Assembly: GCA_001839685.1 (NCBI GenBank)
Contig: MLAK01001155.1
Span: 1 to 30,358, forward strand
Length of the DNA: 30,358 nucleotides
Direction of reading: 5' to 3'
DNA from: Tritrichomonas foetus
Lineage: Eukaryota; Parabasalia; Tritrichomonadida; Tritrichomonadidae
This document shows positions 18,717-28,231 of the stretch, one piece after another; positions within the stretch are counted from its first letter, which is position 1, and each line of letters begins with the position of its first letter. Made by a program: the position numbers and the translations under genes. The notes below the pieces were generated by a model. That model did no database searches. It saw nothing but the letters and a program-made list of their open reading frames with translations, and had not been told where the DNA came from.

Positions 18717-20213
18717 ATGAATATTAAAATTGATGCTGGAACAGTGAACAGGTTAAAATGCAACCATTTTATATTATCTTTGGTCGAAGATGATCAGCCT
18801 CCTTTTCCTTTTAAATTGATCAAAAATGCAAATTTTGACAGTCAATTATATTATTACAACGCAAATCTGGTATTAAAAGAAGTTTTAAACGAAAATGTCA
18901 AAATATGTTCTATATTCGTCGATAACTTACGATGTCAAACGAAAGGACTCGAAATCATAAAAACACTTTCACATAGTCTTTTTATTAAGTCTATTTACAT
19001 TGTTCATTGCTTTTGTTATATGATGAGCCTTGTGTTTTCCAATTTATTGAAAAAGTCAATGCACTTGTCAAACTCAATCAAAACTGTCAAAGAAATAATT
19101 GTTGTTCTCCAGCAAACAGATGCTAAATCATTTATTAGCAAAAAATGTCCAAGCATAGTCGAAACACGATATTTATGCATATATTATATTTTATTGCTCA
19201 TTACAGCGAATCTAAATGATGGCAAAACGCTTTTAATCACAGCGGAGAAATCAGAAATCCTCAATGTAGTACCAGAGATATGTGAATTATATGTTATTGT
19301 TAGACCATTACGTTTCTTTGTAGATCAAACGGAAAAAAATTATTCCATATGTTCTGTTGCTTATTATATTACTCATATAATAGAGTTTTATCGAACACAC
19401 AATTTTATATAAACAAAGGGTATTCTCCATGAAATTGTCATCAATCTATATTCATGAATGAAAACCAATATTTAGAACCTGGTAATTGCCTCTTTTCTTC
19501 TTTCACCCGAATGTCGAGCACTATTTCGAAAAAAGAACCCACAATCTGTAGAATTCGAAAATTCGGTTCCACAGTATAAATATCCCAATTTACTTGATGA
19601 TCATTTATTTATGAAAGGAATACCCAACGAAATCGCGACCGAAATTAACAATTTGATAAATACTAGTTGTGAAACTATTTCTTCAGATAATAATCGATTA
19701 GAGAAAGCAAAGCCAACAGATGATTATACAGAAGAAGAAGTTTCAGACATGTTCCGAAAATATGAAGAAGCATGCAAACATTATCAGGAGTAAACCATAG
19801 AAGAAATTCTAAACGAAAATTTATTCACAGATCTCCTCAAAACTACAGAAGCTGTAATGGTCGAACTAGCAGAATCTCTTGGACATGACTCTCATACTGC
19901 TGCTCAACAAATTCACCAGAAATTAGATCAGTGGTGTTTTGGAAAAATGTCCTTTCCTTTTTCCTTGTCATTTTATCTTCCACCTTCACAGCTCTAGAAA
20001 AGGATGGCTACTTACGATGAATGGTCATTTTTTGCTTATCTTACCATCCGAATTGTGTATATTGGAACAAGCGAAGCTAATTGCGAACGAAAAATTTATT
20101 ACCGATTTAGGGAAACCAATTACGTCATTTTGAAGAATAATGATACATTAATTTTAGTAATAATAAAATCTTACTTTGTTAATATAATGAACTTCCGATT
20201 TAAAAATTTGTAA
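18717..20213 (+). pseudogene. hAT-type transposase relic
   Basis: Three successive frame pieces line up as one decayed transposase. The first (18717-19412, 231 codons) carries IKIDAGTVNRL, then IFVDNLRCQTKGLE, and a His/Cys patch (IVHCFCYMMSLVF). This resembles the RNase-H core of hAT elements, where a D-N motif is followed by a C-x-x-H patch. The second piece (19611-19793) is Asp/Glu/Asn-rich spacer. The third (20004-20213) starts YDEWSFFAYLTIRI and holds SEANCER at 20070-20090. That is the hallmark of the hAT C-terminal dimerisation domain (S-E-A-x-C-E-R). Stops and frame changes near 19412, 19793 and 19990 make it inactive. I could not find terminal repeats or the 8-bp target duplication. 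Family assignment rests mainly on SEANCER and the order of parts. Confidence 0.7.
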
Positions 20214-20820
20214 ATATAGATAACTATTTTATTCTTTTCTTTCATTGTGATTCTTTCGTGAGATATACCGAAAAAAGAGTGGCTTAACGTATAAATATTG
20301 AATATTTATTGTTCTTTTTCTGGGTTTGTTGATCTTGCGATGTATCCTGGTATAAAGAAAAACAGGTCTTCCTCATTGAAAATGAATTAGGTGATACAAA
20401 TTCTAGTTTTGTCCCATTCAATAATGATCAATATATGCTCAACTATGTCTTAATATGTTGTTTCATTCTTTGCTTCGTATCTTTCTTGAATCATTGAGAA
20501 GATTGGTGACATTTCATTCTCATAAAGTAATGATAGTTTCAAAATTTTGTGTACTTATGAACACTGATTCTTCTTACAAACATGATGTGACATGTTCCCC
20601 CTATTGATATCAACATTTTGCGGATGATTTTGATAGATGCTTTAGGCTTGGCTTCCACAGTCTTCTTTAAATCAAGCTTTGAATTCAATATGATTTTTAC
20701 TTTCTAAGGTTATTTTCGGGGAAAATGGCGCCACTTTGATCATTGAGAAACTTATATCAGACCTTCTACAGATTCTCGAAACAGTATTTCATTTTGAAAA
20801 TTATGTTTCATTAACCTAAT
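20214..20820. other. Degraded spacer, possible minus-strand debris
   Basis: On the minus strand between about 20340 and 20690 there are protein-like stretches in shifting frames (for example EAKPKASIKIIRKMLISIGG and IVEHILIII), interrupted every 20-30 codons. They look like old coding sequence, perhaps another transposon, but cannot be assigned. Confidence 0.35.
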
Positions 20821-21560
20821 ATGTTCATGGCATGTCAGTACAGTATGGTGTTCCGTCTCAGCCGAATAGAACATATCTCATTTCTTTTGGATATATCAAC
20901 AATAGCACATTTGCATCCAATAACTAATGAATATTTTAGCGTTTTTCGCAATGTTACAACGGCTGATCAGATTACAGCAATTCGAGATCAGCAAAAAGTA
21001 GGTGTCCTTTTTAGAATATTACCAAAGAATATCAATTTTTTGTCAATCCACAGATATATTATAACTTGAGAAAAGAAGTAATTGCAGAAAATTTGAAAGA
21101 AAGATTGAGCAAATTGGCATGCGAGTTGCAAAACAAATGATTTAACGATTAAAATACATCAAAATTCCGAGCAACTTCAATCCTTTATTGTCATTAGCAA
21201 TTTTTGACCTTAAAAATTTCTGTGATATTATTATACTCGATGATACTACATCTACTAATTTTTATAGTATCTGTTGATGCAGTAATTGTCAATGATACGC
21301 CAATCTTGTCGTTTGGTCTGCTAAAATGAGTCAAGCATTGATAGAGCATCTAGTTGATCTTAGGGAGGAGCTTAGCACATAACTGAGAATAATCATAATA
21401 GATTGATTAGAAGTTCAACATAGCTCTATAAAGCAAGTATTCCTAAATTGCATCATCGGGTATTATTATGTTCTTATTAGACGATATTGAGTCAAAGTAT
21501 TTGGTTGCAATCATGAAATCGTTAAAGGATTTGATAGCATATAAATTATTCGAACTGCTA
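20821..21560 (+). pseudogene. Mutator-like (MULE) transposase relic
   Basis: Fragments in changing frames read as part of a Mutator-family transposase. The lead is TTADQITAIRDQQKVGV near 20960, resembling the N-terminal region of FAR1/MULE-type proteins. Next come a charged helix (LRKEVIAENLKERLSKLACE) and IPSNFNPLLSLAIFDLKNF. Then comes the core DIIILDDTTSTNFYSI (about 21222-21270). After a frameshift it continues VDAVIVNDTPILSFGLLK (about 21272-21325). An L-D-x-T-x-x-T-N-x-Y followed by a V-D...FGLL strand is the typical start of the MULE DDE domain. A worn IIIID and EIVKGFDSI follow. At least four breaks make it dead. The pogo-type relic begins just beyond it. The call depends on motif memory; a profile search would settle it. 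Confidence 0.55.
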
Positions 21561-21680
21561 AAATTATATTGCCTTTTTAGTGAATTACGCAGCTACACCA
21601 TCTAATTCTGATGGCAACATTATTCAATCACTAATTGATAGAAAATAGCACTGATCTCAGAGATCCCAGTTCGAACAATA

Positions 21681-22576
21681 ATGTTTTTACTAGACTTATC
21701 AACTCATGCAATTAACAAAGCATTGAAATCTGTTACTTTCATCGAAACCGCGGTGACTGTTTTACCTAAAAGGAACAAATTATCAGAAGATGAAGAAATT
21801 CAAATTTGTTCACTAACCCGAGAGCAGCTGTACATAAATAACTGTATTTCTGAGACGAATATTGGAGACATTGTAGGTGAACTATGCAAGAAAAGAACAG
21901 AGGTTCACGCGATTAATTGTTCGATTTTAGCAAAAGGCATAAATAATTCTCGTTCAAATATATCATTTGACGAAGTTGAAACATATCTAACTCTGATTGA
22001 TGAAATGATGAAAGATCCATTTGATCCTTTACCTATAAATTTCGACGAGACAGGATTTGGAAAACGTCCAGAAAAAGGTGAGTGCATGTACGTCTACATT
22101 CACCAAAACTGTAGCATCAAAGCTTCTTCGCGAGAAAATACTGATGCATATCATATTTCTGTCGTATAGCATATATATGTGCATGCATAACAGCCACTTG
22201 TACATGCTTGAAACCTCCTTGTTTATATACGAGGAAGAAGATGGATAAATATATAAAAGACACTTTCCTTTTCAGATGGTGATTTTATTATTCTACGCCA
22301 AAGTGATACATGAGCGCTGAATCAATGCTACATTGGGTTAGCACTATCTTCATTCCATATATTTCATCAGTTAGTGCAGCTATATGTCAAGAAAAATTAT
22401 GTTATATCATTGCAAATGGGCTCAGATCTCATTTTCACGCACGTGTGATCCAAAAATTAAATGAAATAGGCTATATTCATATCATTCCTCTTCCTACCCA
22501 CTCATCGCATATTTCACCAATGCTGGATGTTAGGTTTTTTAGAGCTGTAAAAAAGAAATATTCTGTCACTCAATGA
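21681..22576 (+). pseudogene. pogo/DDE_1-type transposase relic
   Basis: Two frame pieces make one Tc1/mariner-superfamily transposase of the pogo (DDE_1) branch. Piece one (21681-22169, 162 codons) has a probable DNA-binding region (PKRNKLSEDEEIQICSLTRE) and the first catalytic motif INFDETGFGKRPEKG, with Asp at 22044-22046. Piece two (22310-22576) reads HWVSTIFIPYIS, then IIANGLRSHFH, then IPLPTHSSHISPMLDVRFF. The second catalytic position, normally Asp before G-x-x-x-H, is Asn here (22415-22417). The third Asp, in LDV, is at 22526-22528. The joining stretch 22170-22309 is frameshifted with several stops. The element is inactive on two counts: broken frame and lost catalytic Asp. Terminal repeats were not found. 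Confidence 0.72.
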
Positions 22577-23559
22577 GACAGTGAAATATAATCAATATTT
22601 ATACAAAAATAGCTAAGAATTAAAAAATCATTTGAAGTGACTTGCGAATAAATTCGCTTCACAATTCAAGTAACCAATCGCTAGATCACTGTTTTTTTCA
22701 TTTTCGAAGTCTTTTAAAAATATATTAATCGCGAGAACTTCACATCATACGATTGAGTAATAAAAAGAAAAATAAAAATCACTTACAAGTTTCCCAAACA
22801 GTTTATAGATCCAAATTTTCATTAAATATGTGCATATATGATGCAAATAGATGTATTAAGCATTTTCGTTGAATTTTGAAAAAGTCGAAAATGCAACTTT
22901 AATTTTCGATTCCAGATAAAAATTATACGAGACGGCGTTATTTTAATCTTCACAATAATCTATATTATTTGTATAAATATTAAACAATAAATTTCAATAG
23001 ATCCTAAGATATTCATGTTTTATTTATAACAACGATCTAAATTCTTCCAATTGAAAACCAAATAAAATATGAAATAACAGTCATATTGCAAAATAGAAAT
23101 TTTGAGTATGAATTTGAAAGACTTATCTTTCCGATATAGAACCAAAATTTTATGGAGATTTTACTTTCAGTTGAGCAGATAAACATCCATTTAAAAAATA
23201 TGCGTTCGCAAAATGTTGATATTTCATTACTCACAAATCACCAAAAATTCTGTGACATTTCTCCTTTTTCTGTTGTTTCATTATTTAGAACTTATCTTTT
23301 CCGAAAACCAATTTGTTGTGAATATACTATATGAAAAATTAGTATGCTTTATATATAAGGTGGACGGAGTCTTGATGGGGCTAAAGACGTGTAAGTTATT
23401 CACAAAACTGGCTATATTATTTTAAGATAATTAACAATACATAAATATTTTTTTTACATTTGACCTTTGATTAAATTCACTTTTTAATAAGTTGGAATGT
23501 TATTAATGCGTGTTTTTAAAAAAATTGTTTGCATTCGTAGTGTACGTTAGTTAAAAATG
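22577..23559. other. Gene-free, decayed sequence
   Basis: AT-rich DNA just after the pogo relic. The first 100 bp may be its lost C-terminus. A few 60-70-codon frames (23037-23425) overlap each other on both strands and show no domain. Confidence 0.4.
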
Positions 23560-24310
23560 ATTCACCAAGAATCGATGATTGAATGTTTCATGCAACAGGG
23601 GAAAAAATGGAAAAATCATATATGCGGAAATGTCAAACACATCAGGCAGTATGTACCTCAGTAGAAGCCAAGTCTATCGATTCATGGCAATAATTAGAGA
23701 CCTAAAGTTCAAAAGACAGAAAAAACACTAAAAAGGTCTAAATATTAGGTAAATGTGTTTTTAGAATTCGAGAAATACTTGAAGAAATTCCTTATGACTC
23801 CTATCGATTGATAATTGTCAATGTGTGTTTTAATAGAAAAACAGCTTCTTTTTCAGCCGAAGAAATTTTCCAGAAACAATTGTAAATATTTTGTAACTGG
23901 AGATGAATCTTGGTTTTTCACTACACAATGGATTTCTAATGAATCTGAAATCCCACAAATGGAAAACGTGCAATTCCAAATTCAAAATATTTGACTGCCA
24001 ATTTTTGGAATCCATATGAATTTGCTATCTGGGAAATTCTTCCCAAAAATGAAAACTTTTGTGCCACTTACTATGTTTACGAAATATTAAATGAATTAAA
24101 TAATTTTAAGAATCAAAAAGGATTAACTCAGTTATATGTTCATGCAGATAATGCAAGACCACACGCAGCATAAATATATGAATCTTATATGAAAGCCAAT
24201 AATTTTGTCTCTGCCACCCATCTCCTTATTCTCCTGGTATTACTACAAATGACTTTATTCTGTTTGGGATTATGAAGGATCAGCCAAAAGGAGTTGATTT
24301 TTAATAGTCA
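23560..24310 (+). pseudogene. mariner-type (DD34D) transposase relic
   Basis: Successive fragments give a nearly full mariner transposase order. The N-terminal helix-turn-helix part includes LSRSQVYRFMAIIRDLKFKR. A second HTH-like piece reads RIREILEEIPYDSYR. The first catalytic motif is YFVTGDESWFFTTQW (Asp 23902-23904). Next are FAIWEILPKNENFCATYYVYEILNEL split over two stretches, and the second motif HADNARPH (Asp 24147-24149). The third is YSPGITTNDFILFG (Asp 24251-24253). The second and third Asp are about 34 codons apart, as in mariner. The usual SPD has become SPG. Stops and frameshifts occur throughout, about six. The normal C-terminal 50-60 residues are missing: the sequence runs directly into an inverted pogo-type fragment near 24310. 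Trichomonads are known for mariner elements, which fits. No terminal repeats were found. Confidence 0.75.
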
Positions 24311-24314
24311 GATT

Positions 24315-24515
24315 TTCTTTCGAAAATTCATGAATTTTCTTGGATTGTTGTGAACCCTGTGTCTGAATGATCAATAATAAGTCGTTCTGTTATATATTTC
24401 TGCATTCAATAGTTCCTTTTCTATTGCTGTTCTTTCAACAATTATTAATGGTTTTATCATTGATCCATTTGCTGATAATCCAGTTAATATAGACGCCCTT
24501 CGGGCGGCTGATGAT
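24315..24515 (-). pseudogene. Inverted fragment of a second pogo/DDE_1 transposase
   Basis: The minus strand reads ARRASILTGLSANGSMIK followed by PLIIVERTAIEKELL. After one frameshift it reads ERLIIDHSDTGFTTIQENS. This is the middle of a DDE_1 core: the strand with G-x-S-A-x-G...KPLIIV-x-R, followed by the D-x-G-F/Y-x-x region before the second catalytic Asp. Both the N-terminal third and everything after are absent. The low-coordinate end stops where the mariner relic ends. It has no matching text in the plus-strand pogo relic at 21681, so it need not be the same family. Confidence 0.6.
24494..24506. repeat. GC-rich perfect hairpin
   Basis: CGCCCTTCGGGCG is a 5-bp all-GC stem around a TTC loop. 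It stands out in this AT-rich DNA. It lies at the N-terminal edge of the inverted pogo fragment, where it partly encodes Ala-Arg-Arg-Ala. No function is claimed. Confidence 0.6.
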
Positions 24516-24552
24516 ATACTACTTGTTTATTCAAAATTTCTTGAATATCTAA

Positions 24553-24700
24553 TTAATTTTCAGAAAATTTCCCAGGAACAATAATCACATCGTCAGAAAT
24601 AAAATTATAGTTGTGCCCGAAAAAAAAATCGTTCATCTCCAACCATCTTTTATCATCTTCACAAAGGGTGAGTATTGCATCTTCACCAATAAATAATTTT
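24553..24700 (-). pseudogene. Unidentified minus-strand coding fragment
   Basis: About 48 codons without a stop read KLFIGEDAILTLCEDDKRWL, then a Phe-rich stretch, and end VIIVPGKFSEN-stop. The text is protein-like. It is preceded on the same strand by further broken pieces reaching to about 24930 (for example YEEISFHCRMKGITMKFLEL). I do not recognise the family. There is no start codon, so this is debris rather than a gene. Confidence 0.4.
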
Positions 24701-24930
24701 TAGCGAAATTATTGATTGAATATGACTCTCCAATTTAGTTGGCGACCAATAAAACAGAATCATCGTCATATTCTTTTCACGATGCAAGTATGTCATCATG
24801 AAAGAGCAGATTTACTGCTAATTCTAAAAACTTCATGGTGATACCTTTCATTCGACAATGAAAAGAAATTTCCTCATATGTATTATTCAGCATTCCAAAA
24901 TGTGATTTTTGGCGCCAAAATATTAGCATA

Positions 24931-25297
24931 TGGCATTGCATCAAAATTTTATCAAAAAAATTGAAAATAATGAGTTATAGAAGTTGGCTCAATATTAAGA
25001 ATTGATACAATTCATTATACCCAATGGATGCCTTTTGTGGGTTTCCAGAAGTGTTTCATCTTGTAATTTTCGGATAAATTTCATGATATTTCTGGCTATA
25101 AAAAAGATTGTAAAATAAAATATGTTACATAGACGGAAAAAGAAAATAATGAGCTAATATTAAGATTTAGGGAAAATAAATTTAGAGTTTATTAGAATTA
25201 ATAAATGGTCACTCACCATTTTTAAAGAATCATTTTATCTCACCAATATGGATTTGCGCTTCAGTAAATCGATTTTTAATACTTTTACATTATGACA
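24931..25297. other. Gene-free decayed sequence
   Basis: AT-rich sequence between two blocks of minus-strand coding debris. No frame of note. Confidence 0.4.
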
Positions 25298-25516
25298 TCA
25301 TAAGAATTCAGTCCTTTTTTCTTGCTCCAAGCCGGAGGTGATTGCGAACAAATTTTTGCTAATTCTACGAACAAAATAATCTACAATTGCTTCATCATCG
25401 ATATGTACTTTAGCAAAACAAAAATCTCTTTTTTCAGCAGGAAGATAGCAAAATTTGTGCAACAAGTATGCAATTTCGCATTCGAAATATTTAAATGGAT
25501 TTTTTAAAACTTCTTT
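25298..25516 (-). pseudogene. Unidentified open minus-strand fragment, 72 codons
   Basis: An open stretch with no ATG at its head, bounded by TAA upstream and TGA downstream (25300-25298), reads as ordinary globular protein. It contains KYFECEIAYLLHKFCYLPAE, then FAKVHIDDEAIVDYFVRRIS, then NLFAITSGLEQEKRTEFL. Upstream in a neighbouring frame (to about 25740) is more protein-like text (YLGESRYYET, then MDVNTEVRTRMRNMDFKLAK) with two stops. This is one decayed gene on the minus strand, perhaps 150 codons visible. I do not recognise the family. It may share an origin with the 24553-24700 fragment, since strand and order agree. Confidence 0.45.
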
Positions 25517-25999
25517 TTATTCTTTGCTAACTTGAAATCCATATTCCTCATTCTTGTTCGAACTTCTGTATTAACATCCATTAGTTTCTGAATATTTTAT
25601 AAAGATTCAATATCAACAGCAGTTTTAATCAGTTTTCCTTATTATGTTTCGTAATAACGAGATTCTCCCAGATAAGTGTTCCTAAGGATTTGATCAGAAT
25701 CTATGAATATCATATATTCCGAAATTATTCATTATATGGAGAATTCCTCGAATAGATCCAAGCTGATCACTTGAATATCCGTTTACACAGGAATAATGCA
25801 GGCTTACAATATTGCTGATGCTATAGATCTTCGCATACTTAGTGTAGTGCCTTCTAGACATCTTTTTAGTAACTGTTTGATAACAAATATCAGTTTGTAA
25901 TTTTTCTAATTTTCACCATTTTACATTTTCTTACAACTTCAGAAGTATCTAATCTTAAGGTGAAAAAGTGAAAAATTGAGATTTATGAAATTTTTATAT

Positions 26000-26029
26000 T
26001 AAACTCCTTTCAAAAATCGGGAATATTTC
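26000..26029 (+). repeat. Left terminal inverted repeat of the Tc1-like element
   Basis: Contains AAATCGGGAAT at 26014-26024, which is matched exactly in inverted form at the right end. It starts with the putative target TA at 26000-26001. Confidence 0.72.
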
Positions 26030-26255
26030 CAAATTTGGGTTTTATTTTTGATCAGACTAATATACAAGAGAATAAATTACGCCATTATATAGAATAGATC
26101 AAGAGTAATTATATTTTATATCTTTTATTCATCTTATTCCTTTTTTTTCTCTAAAAATTTTTCCTTAAAATTTTTATCAGATTTTGAGACATTGCAATAC
26201 ATCAAACTGCACCAAAAATGAATAGACCCAAAGACTTCGAATACCTTCTTGAAAT

Positions 26256-27059
26256 ATGGAAATCAAGCACACAATTTATCTTAGAGCACAAGGAACACCT
26301 CAACATGCAGTTTTACAATTTCCAAAATTTGAAACTAATGAACAAGAAATAATACACTTTTATTTTGTCCGGGGTCCAGATAACATATGGCTTTATCGAA
26401 AGTATGGGGAAATAAATGAGAAATGTTTTGCTGACTAAACCAAATTTCCCGAAAGAGTAATGCTATTTGGCGCAATTGGACGCAACTATAAATCGCCTTT
26501 AATATTCGTAGAAAATACAATTAACCAACAAGAATATTTAAACATTTTATTAAATCATGGAGTTGTACAAAGTCTTAAAGAAAAATATTGATTTGGGATT
26601 TTATTTTTTACGCAAGATGGAGCAACCTCCCATTCAGGAAGAGTGGATATTTCTCAACTACGGTTGAATGTGCGGCCAGCTAATTCCCCAGACCTAAACC
26701 CTATCGAAATTGTTTGGGGAATAATGAAGAAAATTTTTAATTCATATAATATCACATCAATTAATGAGCTCAAAAATAAACTCGTAGAAATTAGGAATTG
26801 TATTTCTTTTAGTACCATTAATTCACTTATTGATTCATTTAAGAATCGACTTCATCTTGTTCTATTACATGCCGGAAATAGTATTCAACCTTTGCTAAGT
26901 CATATTACTTCTCAGCAAAACTTTGTACAAATGCCATTTGATAGTCCAGATTTATCTTCTGATGATCTGATTTCTCTGGCATTAATTGATTCATCGGAAT
27001 TAATAAGCGATGTGAGAACAGCTTCTCCATTCACCAAAGAAGAAGAAGAAATAATATGA
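26256..27059 (+). pseudogene. Tc1-like transposase, interrupted by two stops
   Basis: One frame of 268 codons carries the catalytic half of a Tc1-type (DDE/DD34E-class) transposase. In order: GPDNIWLYRKYGE, the strand ERVMLFGAIGRNYKSPLIF, the second catalytic motif FFTQDGATSHSG, and RPANSPDLNPIEIVWGIMKK with the catalytic Glu. Only about 29 residues separate the second Asp and the Glu instead of 34, and the usual Trp before the Pro-Ala is gone, so a few codons were probably deleted. The first catalytic Asp is not seen. The frame is cut by TAA (26436) and TGA (26589). The N-terminal DNA-binding half is not readable in this frame. After the core comes an unusual tail of about 100 residues, ending Ser/Asp/Glu-rich (SSDDLISLALIDSSEL ... 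KEEEEII). It is the least decayed transposase here but still dead. Confidence 0.8.
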
Positions 27060-27322
27060 TTGGAAATATTTAGTTTGGGTCAGAAGTGGAAGTTTATAAA
27101 TAAAATTGAATGGAAGATCAGCTATTGATATTAAAAACCATCATATGAAGTATATGAAGAAGAAAATTAATGAGAAAAGCTGAAAAAGTTCTTTTTCTGA
27201 TACATTAAAATCTGTTACTTAATCGAAAAATCGGAAATCTTTTGAATGGCGTCAAAAAAACTTTTAAGAATAAAAGTTAATGTCATTTTATTTTTTGTTT
27301 ACAATTAAAAGTCATTGCACTC

Positions 27323-27353
27323 GAAAGATTCCCGATTTATAGAAAGCAGTTTA
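27323..27353 (-). repeat. Right terminal inverted repeat of the Tc1-like element
   Basis: Inverted partner of 26000-26029. It has one extra T in the middle and three substitutions. It ends with TA at 27352-27353. Confidence 0.72.
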
Positions 27354-27674
27354 GTAGTGATTTTTAATCAATAGTATCTCATAAATATGAATATTTTATT
27401 CTATAATTGCTATGGAAAAATTATTTGTCTTAATAAAAAATTGTAAATTTCACATGCATCAGTCCAATGAAAATGTGAGATGTATTTTTAAGCACTTTTT
27501 AAAATTTAGCCTAATTTTTTTGGCACTACTATATAAACACTATTAACGATTTATTCGCAAAAATTTTTGACAGCTTTTTAGATTGGATCAAATAGAAAAA
27601 AATACTTCAAAAAAAAGATGACTGAATCGAGTATAGAAAAAGCGAAACTTATGAAGATTCAGTTCTCAGTTCTC

Positions 27675-27697
27675 AAAAAAAAAAAAAAAAAAAAAAA
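27675..27697. repeat. Poly-A run, 23 nt
   Basis: Uninterrupted A23. There is no coding remnant upstream that would make it look like a retroposed tail. Confidence 0.88.
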
Positions 27698-28034
27698 CAT
27701 ATTAGAAAAAAGTTGAAAGTAAGAGTTTTTTCTTCAGAAAACAAAACTTAACTGAGAAAAAATTGAGAGAAAAGCAGATAGATTCAATATTTGAAATAGC
27801 GAAATAGCGACAGTTAATAACAGGAGTAATTTACAATTTATTCATGAATTAAGTCGCTATTTATTGAAGAAGAAGAGCATGAGTTACAGGAAACTGATGA
27901 GGAAAATCAAAGACATATGAAAAACATTGAAGATGATAGATATAGCGAAATTCCATCTTTTGTTCATTATTATTTATTGTCTCTCTATTATATGCATAGT
28001 GCAGTATTAATTGTAATATTCGAAAAATGCTTGC

Positions 28035-28068
28035 TTATATTCTCAATTTTATAAAATCTCATTTCCAT
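28035..28068 (+). repeat. 34-bp direct repeat, copy 1
   Basis: It matches copy 2 at 28163-28196 at 32 of 34 positions and shares the exact 3' half TAAAATCTCATTTCCAT. The copies are 128 bp apart. Confidence 0.75.
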
Positions 28069-28162
28069 CTTTTTTTCCATTCTCATAATATTTTATTAGC
28101 AGTTATTTTCTCTTTCTTCCAGTCGATAAAATACTCAAAAATCATCTTAAATTTTAAATCTC

Positions 28163-28195
28163 TTATATTTTCAATTTAATAAAATCTCATTTCCA

Positions 28196-28196
<1 letters not shown>
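28163..28196 (+). repeat. 34-bp direct repeat, copy 2
   Basis: Second copy of the 28035 repeat, ending one base before the TTA microsatellite. Replication slippage between such copies could have removed or added DNA here. Confidence 0.75.

Positions 28197-28231
<35 letters not shown>

Larger units (their letters stand above)
26000..27353 (+). mobile_element. Tc1-like element with terminal inverted repeats, about 1.35 kb
   Basis: Two inverted sequences bracket the Tc1-like transposase relic. The left end reads TAAACTCCTTTC then AAAAATCGGGAATATTTC. The right end, read inward on the minus strand, is TAAACTGCTTTC then TATAAATCGGGAATCTTTC. They match at about 27 of 30 positions with one 1-nt gap. 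Both copies begin with TA, as expected for Tc1/mariner insertion at TA sites with duplication of the TA. Total length 1354 bp is normal for the superfamily, and the coding region lies entirely inside. This is the only element in the window whose boundaries I can set. Confidence 0.75.
27354..28175. other. Gene-free sequence beyond the Tc1-like element
   Basis: AT-rich DNA with an A23 run (27675-27697) and the first copy of a 34-bp direct repeat. No gene is supported. Confidence 0.45.

Noticed and set aside
21655..21680. tRNA T-arm-like AGTTCGAA
   Set aside because: No acceptor, D or anticodon stems around it.
28035..28230. CRISPR-like or satellite array from the 34-bp repeat and TTA tract
   Set aside because: Only two imperfect copies and a simple microsatellite; no regular spacers.
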